Numbered from the stretch's first letter, positions 1 to 7,195 are shown. The stretch is 11,494 nucleotides of DNA from an uncultured Rhizobiaceae group bacterium (GCA_937951455.1 CALFBU010000216.1:1-11494); one strand, 5' to 3'. Numbers and translations: made by a program. The notes: generated by a model from the letters alone, not told the origin.

Positions 1-262
1 GTCCATGGAAGAGTTTACCAAGAAAATTCAAGATCCGCTGGACGCGCATAAGTCTGTTATCAATGACGACATTGAAGAAATAGATGAAATAGAAGCACCT
101 GCGGTCTCAAAACCTGTGGCCAACAAAGCGCCCGCTAAGAAGCCTGCGACTAAAAAAGCTGCGCCCCGTAAAGCGGCGGCTAAAAAGCCTACTACAGTCA
201 AGAAAGCAGCGCCTAAAAAAACAGCTGCCAATAAGCCTGCAACCGCTAAGAGTGCAACATGA
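1..262 (+). CDS. tatB: Sec-independent protein translocase subunit TatB, C-terminal part (5' end outside window)
   Basis: The frame is open from base 2 to a TGA at 260-262, so the start lies upstream of the window; the ATG at base 5 is probably internal. What is visible is only the tail: an acidic stretch (DDIEEIDEIEAP) followed by about 50 residues made of Lys, Ala, Pro and Thr, with repeated AAPKK/KKPAT-like units. The membrane helix and amphipathic helix that define TatB are not in view. The call rests on position (it overlaps tatC by 4 bases, ATGA, implying translational coupling) and on the Lys/Ala-rich tails known in rhizobial TatB. TatB binds twin-arginine signal peptides together with TatC at the inner membrane. 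The composition alone would also fit a histone-H1-like protein, but the context makes that unlikely. Confidence 0.8.
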   Translation, partial: SMEEFTKKIQDPLDAHKSVINDDIEEIDEIEAPAVSKPVANKAPAKKPATKKAAPRKAAAKKPTTVKKAAPKKTAANKPATAKSAT

Positions 263-1068
263 CAACCGATGATGAGCTAGAAGACACCAGTGCACCATTG
301 ATGGAGCATTTAATTGAGCTTCGTCAGCGCTTGATGTACTCAATCATTGCGATCGCAATTTTCTTTTTGATCTGTTTTTATTTTGCAACTGAATTATTCA
401 ACCTGCTTGTTATTCCATACCAATGGGGAGCAGGGACAAGTGAAGTTAAATTCATTTATACCGCTTTGCAGGAAAAATTCTTTGTAGACATCAAGATTGC
501 CTTCTTTGGCGCGATGTTCATAGCTTTTCCTGTCATAGCCACACAAATTTACAAGTTTGTTGCGCCAGGGCTTTATAACAATGAAAAAGGAGCTTTTCTT
601 CCTTTCCTTGTTGCCACGCCCATATTGTTTTTGATTGGTGCTTGTCTTGTTTATTTCCTGATTATGCCGCTAGCGACACAGTTCTTCCTGTCACTTGAGC
701 AATCTGGTGGTAATGGCACTGCGGAAATTCAAAACTTACAAGCGGTGGGAAGTTATTTAAGCTTAATCATGACTCTGATTTTTGCTTTTGGATTGGTCTT
801 TCAGCTTCCTGTTGCCATTACGTTATTGGCAAAAGCTGGGCTGGTTTCTGCAGAAACACTGGCTGAAAAGCGTAAATATGCAATTCTATTGGCTTTTGTG
901 GCTGCCGCAGTTCTGACCCCACCTGATCCGGTTAGTCAGCTTGGCTTGGCTTTGCCGACTATTCTGCTTTATGAGATTTCAATCATTGCTGCTCGGCGTA
1001 TTGAAAAAAACCGTAAAGAGCGTGAAGATTTAGAAGAATCGGATAATACTGACGTTGTTTCGTCGTAA
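259..1068 (+). CDS. tatC: Sec-independent protein translocase subunit TatC
   Basis: This is a 269-residue inner-membrane protein with about six hydrophobic segments, the usual TatC size. It forms the twin-arginine signal-peptide receptor with TatB and recruits TatA for export of folded proteins. The conserved N-terminal cytoplasmic motif HLIELRQRL is at residues 17-25; E20 matches the glutamate that contacts the Arg-Arg motif in E. coli TatC (E15). The first-cytoplasmic-loop signature FVAPGLYNNE is present, and E109 matches E. coli E103. The C-terminus is short, charged and cytoplasmic (RRIEKNRKERED). The start at 259 overlaps the tatB stop, and an AAGAG lies about 7 bases upstream inside tatB. 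No tatA is visible; it would be expected upstream of tatB, outside the window. Confidence 0.97.
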   Translation: MTTDDELEDTSAPLMEHLIELRQRLMYSIIAIAIFFLICFYFATELFNLLVIPYQWGAGTSEVKFIYTALQEKFFVDIKIAFFGAMFIAFPVIATQIYKFVAPGLYNNEKGAFLPFLVATPILFLIGACLVYFLIMPLATQFFLSLEQSGGNGTAEIQNLQAVGSYLSLIMTLIFAFGLVFQLPVAITLLAKAGLVSAETLAEKRKYAILLAFVAAAVLTPPDPVSQLGLALPTILLYEISIIAARRIEKNRKEREDLEESDNTDVVSS

Positions 1069-1122
1069 TTCTTGTTTCGTAGAGTATTTCCTTAGTAATT
1101 CTACCTATATATTGGTGTAAAT

Positions 1123-2403
1123 ATGTTTGATATCAAATGGATAAAAGAAAATCCTAATGTTTTTGATGAAGGTATGCGCTTGCGCGGTAATGCAACGACT
1201 GCACAAGACCTTTTGAAACTTGATGACGCTCGTAAAGAGCATATTGCAAAACTTCAAGATGCTCAGACCCGCAGAAACGCTGCATCCAAGGAAATTGGTG
1301 CAGCTGTGGGCAAGGGCGATAAAGACCTGGCTGAGAAGTTGAAAGCTGAGGTTGCTGATATTAAAGCTTTTATTCAGTCTGGAGAGGAAGAAGAGCGCCG
1401 CATCGCTGCCGAAATTTCACAAGTGATGTCTGCAATTCCCAATGTGCCGCTTGATGGTGTTCCTGAAGGTGATGACGAGGCTGACAATGCGCTTTATCGC
1501 GTGCATGGCGAAAAGCCTGAATTAGCGTTTGAACCCAAAGAGCATTTTGAAATTACGGTTTCAGAAGATCAAATGGATTTTGAAGCAGCGGCCAGTCTTT
1601 CCGGCAGTCGTTTCGTGGTTCTGAAACAAGGTATCGCGCGTTTGGAGCGTGCTCTTGGTCAGTTTATGCTGGACATGCATACGCGCGAACATGGGTACAG
1701 CGAAACATCGCCGCCCTTGTTGGTGCGGGATGAAGCCTTGTTTGGAACAGGACAATTGCCTAAGTTTTCTGAGGACTTGTTTAAAACAACCGATGGACGC
1801 TGGTTGATACCCACTGCTGAAGTGCCTTTGACCAATCTGGTTCGTGAGCAAATTCTGGATGAAAAACAACTGCCGGTGCGTTTAACGGCGCTGACACCCT
1901 GTTTCCGTTCTGAAGCGGGTTCTGCAGGGCGGGATACGCGTGGCATGTTACGCCAGCATCAGTTTTCCAAATGTGAGCTGGTGTCAATCGTCAAACCTGA
2001 AGAGAGTGAAGCAGAGCTTGAGCGCATGCTGGATTGTGCTGAGAACGTTCTCAAGAAGTTAGGTCTTCATTTCAGAACGATGACGCTTTGCACGGGCGAC
2101 ATGGGGTTTTCTGCGCGCAAGACCTACGACATCGAAGTATGGCTTCCTGGCCAAAATGCTTATCGTGAAATTTCCAGCTGTTCCGTCTGTGGTGACTTCC
2201 AAGCAAGACGAATGTCTGCCAGGTATCGTCTCGAAGATGGAAAAACCATTGATCACGTTCATACGCTAAATGGTTCTGGTGTCGCGACGGGCAGGGCGCT
2301 CATTGCGGTACTTGAAAACTATCAAAATGAAGATGGCTCAGTCACTGTTCCAGAGTGTTTGGTTCCCTACATGGGCGGTATCACCAAGATAGAGAAAGCT
2401 TAA
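1123..2403 (+). CDS. serS: Serine--tRNA ligase (seryl-tRNA synthetase)
   Basis: At 426 residues this is the normal length for bacterial SerRS, a cytoplasmic class II synthetase that charges tRNA-Ser (and tRNA-Sec where present). The N-terminus [11 protein letters not shown] is typical and fixes the start. Residues of about 30-100 form the charged antiparallel coiled-coil arm that grips the long variable arm of tRNA-Ser. The catalytic core holds the TAE serine-pocket motif (T231-E233), class II motif 2 beginning FRSE (F261-E264) and followed by the [10 protein letters not shown] loop, and motif 3 with GSGVATGR ending at R391. Nothing essential is missing. A 54-base gap separates it from tatC and only 3 bases separate it from surE. 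The ribosome binding site is weak (GGTG, about 7 bases upstream). Confidence 0.98.
   Translation: MFDIKWIKENPNVFDEGMRLRGNATTAQDLLKLDDARKEHIAKLQDAQTRRNAASKEIGAAVGKGDKDLAEKLKAEVADIKAFIQSGEEEERRIAAEISQVMSAIPNVPLDGVPEGDDEADNALYRVHGEKPELAFEPKEHFEITVSEDQMDFEAAASLSGSRFVVLKQGIARLERALGQFMLDMHTREHGYSETSPPLLVRDEALFGTGQLPKFSEDLFKTTDGRWLIPTAEVPLTNLVREQILDEKQLPVRLTALTPCFRSEAGSAGRDTRGMLRQHQFSKCELVSIVKPEESEAELERMLDCAENVLKKLGLHFRTMTLCTGDMGFSARKTYDIEVWLPGQNAYREISSCSVCGDFQARRMSARYRLEDGKTIDHVHTLNGSGVATGRALIAVLENYQNEDGSVTVPECLVPYMGGITKIEKA
2392..2398 (+). promoter_or_regulatory. Likely ribosome binding site for surE (TTG start)
   Basis: GAGAAAG lies at the end of serS, 8 bases before a TTG at 2407. It supports TTG as the start, because the SurE N-terminus [10 protein letters not shown] is canonical only when counted from that codon and no ATG precedes it in frame. 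The match to the anti-Shine-Dalgarno sequence is modest. Confidence 0.45.
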
Positions 2404-2406
2404 GTC

Positions 2407-3162
2407 TTGCGAATTCTCCTTACGAATGATGATGGCGTCAACGCGCGCGGCCTTGTTTCTCTTGAAAAGATCGCAAGGGAATTTACGGATGATGTCTGGA
2501 TTGTTGCGCCAGAAACAGACCAGTCTGGCGTTGCGCATTCACTGACACTAAGTCACCCAATGCGTGTTCGGAAGATTTCTGACAAACATTTCGCCGTCAA
2601 TGGAACACCTACGGACTGCGTGATAATGGGGGTGCGGGAACTGATGGATACGCCGCCTGATCTGATTTTATCGGGCGTTAACTCGGGGCAGAATATTGCT
2701 GATGATGTGACCTATTCTGGCACGGTAGCAGGCGCGATTGAGGGAACAGCACTTGGCATTAAGTCGATTGCCTTGTCGCAAGCGTATGATTTTGCTGAAG
2801 GAGTGCGCTATGTGAAGTGGGAAAATGTTGAGGCGCACGGTGCCAGTGTTATTTCCAAAGTCCTGGATGAAGAATTCCCACCCAAAACGCTTATCAATAT
2901 CAATTTTCCGAATTGCATGCCGGACGAAGTTGAAGGTGTTAGTGTCACCAATCAGGGAACGTTTACGCATGGGCTGTTTATGGAAAAGCGCCATGATGGC
3001 CGTGGTTTCCCATACTATTGGTTGAAGTTTGGGCGCGATGTGCCGGACCAACGCGAGGGCACTGACATCATGTGTCTGCGCGAGAACCGTATTTCAGTTA
3101 CGCCACTTAAACTTGATTTAACCGATGATGCGTTTATGAAAGTTTTGGAACAAAAATTCTGA
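2407..3162 (+). CDS. surE: 5'/3'-nucleotidase SurE (stationary-phase survival protein)
   Basis: This 251-residue cytoplasmic, metal-dependent phosphatase acts on nucleoside 5'- and 3'-monophosphates and in some species on short polyphosphate. The metal-site residues of the family are all visible: D8 and D9 in the N-terminal TNDDG, S40 in DQSG, and N92 in the SGVNSGQN motif; the loop [15 protein letters not shown] follows, as in E. coli SurE. The family length is about 250, so it is complete. It starts at TTG 3 bases after the serS stop, so serS and surE are almost certainly cotranscribed. It is followed 24 bases later by pcm, the same partner as in E. coli (surE-pcm-nlpD). A rare start codon suggests modest translation. 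Confidence 0.97.
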   Translation: MRILLTNDDGVNARGLVSLEKIAREFTDDVWIVAPETDQSGVAHSLTLSHPMRVRKISDKHFAVNGTPTDCVIMGVRELMDTPPDLILSGVNSGQNIADDVTYSGTVAGAIEGTALGIKSIALSQAYDFAEGVRYVKWENVEAHGASVISKVLDEEFPPKTLININFPNCMPDEVEGVSVTNQGTFTHGLFMEKRHDGRGFPYYWLKFGRDVPDQREGTDIMCLRENRISVTPLKLDLTDDAFMKVLEQKF

Positions 3163-3186
3163 TTCTGGTTTTGACTGGGGAAATCC

Positions 3187-3834
3187 ATGGATAGTGATAA
3201 TCGTGAAGCACTTGCAAAGTTCCTTCTGCGTCTTCGTTCAAGCGGTATTACAGACCATCGACTTTTGACAGCGTTTGAAGACATTCCGCGCCGAAACTTT
3301 GTCCCTGTTATCCATGTAACCGAAGCCTATGCACGTGGCCAAATGCCGATTGAGTGCGGTCAATCCATGACTGCGGTGAGCATGGTTGCCAAAGTACTGG
3401 CTGCTCTGGAAGTGGATGCATCGCACCGTGTTTTAGAACTGGGTACAGGAACCGGATATCAAGCAGCGCTCTTGGGACGATTGGCAACCAAGGTCGTTTC
3501 AGTTGAGCGATTCAGAACTTTGTTCGACAAAGCCAAAGACAGGCTCACCCAATTGCGTATAGAAAATGTTTTTGTAAAATTGATAGACGGGTCCCAAGCC
3601 TCAGCGGAACTTGGTTTAAGCGATCGTATTGTTTCCAATTTTGCGTTTCCTGAAGTTCCAAAATCATTCATCGATAATCTGGCTTCCAATGGTGTGATGA
3701 TTGCCCCCATCGGTGAACCTGGGGAGTTACAAATTATGAAACGGCTTACTAAAGTGGGGTCGAGGTTTCATTCAGAGGATTTGTTTCCCGTGAGAACGCA
3801 ACCTTATATTTCTGGCATTTCGAAAGCCATATAA
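3187..3834 (+). CDS. pcm: Protein-L-isoaspartate O-methyltransferase family protein (divergent)
   Basis: This 215-residue Rossmann-fold SAM-dependent methyltransferase is in the place where Pcm repairs isoaspartyl residues of aged proteins. The SAM-binding motif I is clear (VLELGTGTGY, V82-Y91), followed by the acidic motif (VSVER). The N-terminal segment GISDxRLL...PRRNFVP is represented by GITDHRLL and PRRNFVP. The active-site strip that usually reads GQTISQP is GQSMTAV here (58-64), without the proline, and the usual IVTAAPxxIP is IVSNFAFPEVP. It is therefore an outlying member, and repair activity is likely but not assured; the gene context (surE before, nlpD-like after) supports the Pcm name. 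The ribosome site GGGGA sits 5 bases before the ATG at 3187. Confidence 0.88.
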   Translation: MDSDNREALAKFLLRLRSSGITDHRLLTAFEDIPRRNFVPVIHVTEAYARGQMPIECGQSMTAVSMVAKVLAALEVDASHRVLELGTGTGYQAALLGRLATKVVSVERFRTLFDKAKDRLTQLRIENVFVKLIDGSQASAELGLSDRIVSNFAFPEVPKSFIDNLASNGVMIAPIGEPGELQIMKRLTKVGSRFHSEDLFPVRTQPYISGISKAI

Positions 3835-3874
3835 GCCGCCTTACGTTACGTTTTTTACAATTTTTATGTTCTTC

Positions 3875-3905
3875 TTAACCGATCAGTAACATTAACGCGC
3901 TTTAA
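3875..3905 (+). promoter_or_regulatory. Cluster of TTAA half-sites, possible CtrA-type box upstream of the nlpD-like gene
   Basis: Within 31 bases there are three TTAA elements (3875, 3892, 3902) plus GTAAC at 3886. TTAA-N7-GTAAC (3875-3890) is one base from the CtrA consensus TTAA-N7-TTAAC. The second pair is TTAA-N6-TTAA, one base short in the spacer. CtrA is the cell-cycle regulator of alphaproteobacteria, and control of a division-related wall factor would make sense. The stretch is AT-rich, so chance is a real alternative. Confidence 0.3.
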
Positions 3906-3943
3906 TACATCCAGTAGTGAGTATGTGTTTAGAGTAATTTATT

Positions 3944-5668
3944 ATGCGTTTTAGTGTATCGAGTAATCGCATTGCGATGGTTTCCAGAGTATCTTCTTTC
4001 GCACTTTTGGGTGGGTTGGTAGCCAGCTGCAGTTCTGGTTTTGAAAGATTTGACACTTCGCTTTATGACAGTGCTACTCCGCAACAAGCTGCACAAGTTC
4101 AAAATCCATATCCAGGTAATGTTGACGGTCGTACGACTGCAAGTACAAGAGGGCGTTTGGCGCCCGCTGCAAATGTAGCCCCTCGTGCAGTGCCGCAAGG
4201 TGTTTATCATAACCCAGAGCCAACTTATGTTGCGCCTCAAGCTCCGCAAGTTTATGCGCCTCAGCCCTATAAACCTTATGCGCAGGCGCAGAGTATTTCG
4301 TCACAACCTGTTCGCCAGTCGTTGTCTCAGGTTAATACTGTTACGCAGACTGCTTTGCCAAAACCGACTTACCAAGCGCCTCAAATTTCAACTCCAGCCG
4401 TGGCTCAAAAGGTTGCAACTTATGTGCCGCCAAAGCCTGAAGTTGCATCGCAACCTGTTTATATTCCACAGCCAAAGACCGATCCGGTAAAAACAGCCGC
4501 TGTTGCAGCGGTTGCTTCTCAACCTGTTGTGCAAAAAGCTGTATCTGTTGCGTCAGCACCTTCAACAACGCAAGATGGTTGGAGTGCTGCTGGTGGAACG
4601 ACAATTTCAGTTGGCAGAGGTGAGACTTTATATAATATTTCAAAGCGTTACGGTGTGCCAGTTACAGCCATTCGTAGCGTGAACAATATGGCGCCTTCTG
4701 AGAGTCTTCGTGCTGGGCAAAATATCGTTATTCCAAATTATGTGTTTACCCAAACATCTGGTGTCTCTGCGCCAGATAGTGATCCAAACACACGTGCAGC
4801 GCGTGCAAGTGTTGGCTACCATGGTGAAGCAAGTCCTTCTAATGCGATCGTACCGACTAAACGTCCGCAAGATTATGCTGCTGTATCACCTACAGGTGCT
4901 GCGGATGAAGCAGTAAAAAAACGTTATGTACCAAAAACACATGTTTCGCCGCCTGAAAAAGAAACAACACCAGACTATTCTGTTGTAACCGGTTCGGTTC
5001 AGCCATCTTCGGGCTTGTACACAGTACAATCAGGTGACAGTCTTTCCAGAATTGCGAGCAGAAACGGCACAACCGTAACTGCGCTTCAAACTGTGAATGG
5101 TCTCACGGGTACCAATATCCGTGTGGGTCAGACTTTGAAGATTCCAAACGGTAAAGTTGATCCAGTTACAACGGCCTCCGTAAAGCCTGTGCAACAAGAA
5201 GAATTGCCTGCCAATGTTGATCCAATTGTAACGGGCTCTTTGAAGCCTAGTACGGTTGATAATAAAACACCCGCACCAGCACGCACAGGTATTTCCGATT
5301 TCCGTTGGCCTGTTAAAGGTAGGGTTGTTTCTACATTTGGCGAAAACGGTACAAATGGCAAGAACGAAGGGATTGATATTTCAGTTCCTGAAGGGACTGC
5401 GGTACACGCTGCAGAAAATGGTGTTGTCATATACGCAGGTGAGGAAATCTCATCTTATGGCAAGCTAGTTCTAGTACGTCACACCGACGGCTGGGTTTCT
5501 GCTTATGCGCATAACCGTGATTTTGAAGTCAAAAAGGGTGATAATGTGCGTCGCGGTCAAATCATTGCTCGTTCGGGCAGAACCGGTAATGCTGGAAGAC
5601 CAAAACTACACTTTGAGCTTCGCAAAGATTCTACGCCAGTTAATCCGAAGAAATATTTGGCTGGATAA
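3944..5668 (+). CDS. nlpD: NlpD/DipM-like lipoprotein: two LysM domains and a degenerate LytM (M23) domain
   Basis: This is a 574-residue envelope protein. The N-terminus is a lipoprotein signal: a basic region, a hydrophobic run (FALLGGLVAS) and lipobox VAS-C29; serine after the cysteine predicts the outer membrane. Residues of about 40-210 are a Pro/Gln/Ala/Val-rich disordered linker. LysM 1 is at about 221-266 and LysM 2 at about 359-402 (YTVQSGDSLSRIA); both bind peptidoglycan. The M23 domain is at about 453-570. It keeps D478, H523 and H556, but the first zinc histidine is N474 (NEGID) and the catalytic histidine is K554 (PKLHFE). E. coli NlpD has the same type of losses, so this is probably an amidase activator for daughter-cell separation rather than a hydrolase. 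The order surE-pcm-nlpD supports the name. A second ATG at residue 12 would still leave a signal peptide; the upstream ribosome site is weak. Confidence 0.9.
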   Translation: MRFSVSSNRIAMVSRVSSFALLGGLVASCSSGFERFDTSLYDSATPQQAAQVQNPYPGNVDGRTTASTRGRLAPAANVAPRAVPQGVYHNPEPTYVAPQAPQVYAPQPYKPYAQAQSISSQPVRQSLSQVNTVTQTALPKPTYQAPQISTPAVAQKVATYVPPKPEVASQPVYIPQPKTDPVKTAAVAAVASQPVVQKAVSVASAPSTTQDGWSAAGGTTISVGRGETLYNISKRYGVPVTAIRSVNNMAPSESLRAGQNIVIPNYVFTQTSGVSAPDSDPNTRAARASVGYHGEASPSNAIVPTKRPQDYAAVSPTGAADEAVKKRYVPKTHVSPPEKETTPDYSVVTGSVQPSSGLYTVQSGDSLSRIASRNGTTVTALQTVNGLTGTNIRVGQTLKIPNGKVDPVTTASVKPVQQEELPANVDPIVTGSLKPSTVDNKTPAPARTGISDFRWPVKGRVVSTFGENGTNGKNEGIDISVPEGTAVHAAENGVVIYAGEEISSYGKLVLVRHTDGWVSAYAHNRDFEVKKGDNVRRGQIIARSGRTGNAGRPKLHFELRKDSTPVNPKKYLAG

Positions 5669-5709
5669 AGCATAGAATTCGTATTCCCGGTTCCCTATCG
5701 GGGTTACTA

Positions 5710-5743
5710 AAAACACTGCTTGAGCTTGCTCAGGCGGTGTTTT
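5710..5743. terminator. Bidirectional intrinsic terminator between convergent genes
   Basis: A 16-base arm (AAAACACTGCTTGAGC) and its partner (GCTCAGGCGGTGTTTT) form a near-continuous stem around a very short loop; two positions are G-T wobbles on the plus strand. T-runs follow the GC-rich core on both strands (TTTTGCTTTT on plus, TTTTTAG on minus). It can therefore end both the nlpD-like transcript and the convergent ATPase transcript. Its right part contains the last four codons and the stop of the ATPase gene. Confidence 0.85.
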
Positions 5744-6599
5744 GCTTTTCACGTCCTGCTAAATCCTGAACGAATTGCCATGCGACACGGCCTGAGCGGC
5801 TGCCTCTCGTGGTTGCCCATTCCAAAGCTTCAGCCCGTAATTGCTCAGGTGTAATGTCGATTTCCAATTGTTCAACATAGCCAGATACCATCGCAAGATA
5901 ATCATCCTGCGAACATTTGTGAAAGCCCAGCCAAAGGCCAAAGCGGTCTGATAAGGATACTTTTTCCTCAACTGCTTCTGACGGATTGATTGCTGTTGAG
6001 CGTTCATTTTCCATCATGTCACGCGGCAAGAGATGTCGCCTGTTTGATGTTGCGTAGAAAATAACATTATCAGGACGTCCTTCAACGCCACCATCCAGTG
6101 CTGCTTTCAAGGATTTGTATGATGTATCGTCATTGTCAAAAGACAAATCATCACAAAACAAAATCGCCTTGCAGTCTGAATTTCTCAAAATGCCCAAGAG
6201 TGCGGGAAGAGTATCGATATCTTCACGATGGATTTCTATAAGCTTCAGATTGCTGTCTGGAATTTTATTTAAAACATGTGCATGTGCTGCTTTGACGAGC
6301 GATGATTTGCCCATGCCTCTTGCACCCCACAGGAGCGCGTTATTTGCTGCATATGAGTTTGCAAAACGTTCTGTATTGTCGATCAGGATATCGCGAACAT
6401 TGTCGATTCCCTTGAGTAATTCAAGGCTTACGCGATTGACCTTGGGTACAGGTTGTAACCAGGTATTTTCAGCTTGCCAGACAAAGGCACTAGCAGAGCT
6501 CAAATCATTGTCAGTCACGTGACCGCCGAAATGCTTTTCCAGCACATTTGTCAATCGATCAAGCTTTTGATTTAAGAGCGTAATTGCATCATCAGACAT
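5730..6599 (-). CDS. AAA+ family ATP-binding protein, DUF815 type
   Basis: This 289-residue predicted cytoplasmic ATPase has no signal peptide or membrane helix. Visible motifs are Walker A GARGMGKSS (92-100), Walker B AILFCDD (145-151), a sensor-1-like ATSNRRH (183-189), SLSDRFG (216-221), which may carry the arginine finger, and a C-terminal GSRSGRVAWQF (266-276) in the sensor-2 area. The order and the phrases FYATSNRRHLLP and SLSDRFGLWL fit the DUF815/COG2607 family, whose cellular role I do not know. The gene lies opposite to all its neighbours, convergent with the nlpD-like gene and divergent from yajC with 224 bases between. AAGGA lies about 8 bases before the ATG at 6599. Its stop codon falls inside the shared terminator. 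The family name is from pattern memory; the AAA+ assignment is firm. Confidence 0.9.
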   Translation of the reverse strand: MSDDAITLLNQKLDRLTNVLEKHFGGHVTDNDLSSASAFVWQAENTWLQPVPKVNRVSLELLKGIDNVRDILIDNTERFANSYAANNALLWGARGMGKSSLVKAAHAHVLNKIPDSNLKLIEIHREDIDTLPALLGILRNSDCKAILFCDDLSFDNDDTSYKSLKAALDGGVEGRPDNVIFYATSNRRHLLPRDMMENERSTAINPSEAVEEKVSLSDRFGLWLGFHKCSQDDYLAMVSGYVEQLEIDITPEQLRAEALEWATTRGSRSGRVAWQFVQDLAGREKQNTA

Positions 6600-6669
6600 T
6601 GTAATATCCTTGTTACCAATAGAATTGCTTTAGCATTAGCAAAACAGCAGATAAAGCCTCATTGATTAT

Positions 6670-6697
6670 TTGCATTTGTGCTTGTGAAGGGTATAGT
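6670..6697 (+). promoter_or_regulatory. Candidate sigma-70-type promoter for yajC-secDF
   Basis: TTGCAT (6670-6675) and TATAGT (6692-6697) are separated by 16 bases in the 224-base divergent region between the ATPase gene and yajC. It would give a leader of roughly 120 bases. A second, weaker pair is TTGAAA (6730-6735) with TTAGAT (6752-6757). A GATTC site (possible CcrM methylation target, GANTC) is at 6725-6729. None is proven, and the promoter for the minus-strand ATPase was not recognised. Confidence 0.3.
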
Positions 6698-6823
6698 CCG
6701 CGAAAGTTCGGGGACAGTCATTTAGATTCTTGAAAATCATATAAACTGCGCTTAGATGCAACTAATAATGTTTTCATATCTATGATCTTCGAAAAAGTTC
6801 AATTGTTTTAGGAGTAGGCCCAC

Positions 6824-7153
6824 ATGTTTGTGACCCCTGCATATGCTCAAGACGCCGCTGCTGGTGGTGCTGGTGGATTTTTAATCCAAATCATTCCATT
6901 CATTCTTATTTTCGTAATTTTCTATTTTTTGCTTATTCGTCCACAAAGACAGCAAGCCTTAAAGCGTGAAGAAATTCTGGCAGCCATTCGCCGTAATGAT
7001 GTCGTTGTTACGGGTGGTGGCCTTGTCGGTAAAGTAACCAAGGTTATTGACGACAATGAAGTTGAAGTTGAAATCGCCAAAGACACAAAAGTTCGCGTCG
7101 TTCGTGCATTAATTGCTGAAGTTCGCGTCAAAAGTGATGCTCCTGCAAAGTAA
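6824..7153 (+). CDS. yajC: Preprotein translocase subunit YajC
   Basis: This 109-residue inner-membrane protein is an accessory of the SecDF part of the Sec holotranslocon. It has a short N-terminal periplasmic piece (MFVTPAYAQ), a Gly/Ala stretch, one transmembrane helix at about residues 19-38 (FLIQIIPFILIFVIFYFLL), then the family signature IRPQRQQ and a cytoplasmic domain with NDVVVTGGGLVGKVTKV. Length and motif order are normal for YajC. AGGAG at 6810-6814 is a good ribosome site 9 bases before the ATG. secDF starts 42 bases after the stop with no terminator between, so the two are cotranscribed. Confidence 0.97.
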   Translation: MFVTPAYAQDAAAGGAGGFLIQIIPFILIFVIFYFLLIRPQRQQALKREEILAAIRRNDVVVTGGGLVGKVTKVIDDNEVEVEIAKDTKVRVVRALIAEVRVKSDAPAK

Positions 7154-7195
7154 AATTGAACTTGTATAGAGTTCTCCATATATAAGGTTAAACCC

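Noticed and set aside
28..231. Minus-strand frame encoding a strongly hydrophobic 67-residue peptide
   Set aside because: It is the mirror of the Lys/Ala-rich TatB tail; Lys codons read backwards give Phe/Leu. No start context.
5..262. Complete 85-residue histone-like protein starting at the ATG at base 5
   Set aside because: The frame is open upstream to the window edge, the ATG lies too close to the edge to show a ribosome site, and the 4-base overlap with tatC fits the end of tatB.
1079..1104. Hairpin GTAGA...TCTAC in the tatC-serS gap as a terminator or T-box-like leader
   Set aside because: Only five pairs with a 16-base loop and no T-run; serS leaders of this type are a Gram-positive feature.
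3807..3860. Terminator between pcm and the nlpD-like gene (T-run at 3851-3856)
   Set aside because: The nearest hairpin (TGGC...GCCA at the end of pcm) is short, has a mismatch and lies too far from the T-run.
4185..4490. Alternative frames across the Pro/Gln-rich linker of the nlpD-like gene (both strands)
   Set aside because: Open frames here come from biased codon content of the linker; the signal peptide, LysM and M23 domains all lie in one frame.
6115..6522. 135-residue plus-strand frame opposite the ATPase gene
   Set aside because: It lies wholly inside a well-supported gene, has no ribosome site and no recognisable domain.
6729..6757. Heat-shock (RpoH-type) promoter CTTGAAA with a downstream box before yajC
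   Set aside because: The -35 part matches but the -10 part (CTTAGAT) fits CCCATNT poorly; kept only as a weak alternative promoter.
6824..6850. Signal peptidase site (AYAQ) at the start of YajC
   Set aside because: There is no hydrophobic core before it; the motif-like start is common in alphaproteobacterial YajC and the membrane helix comes later.
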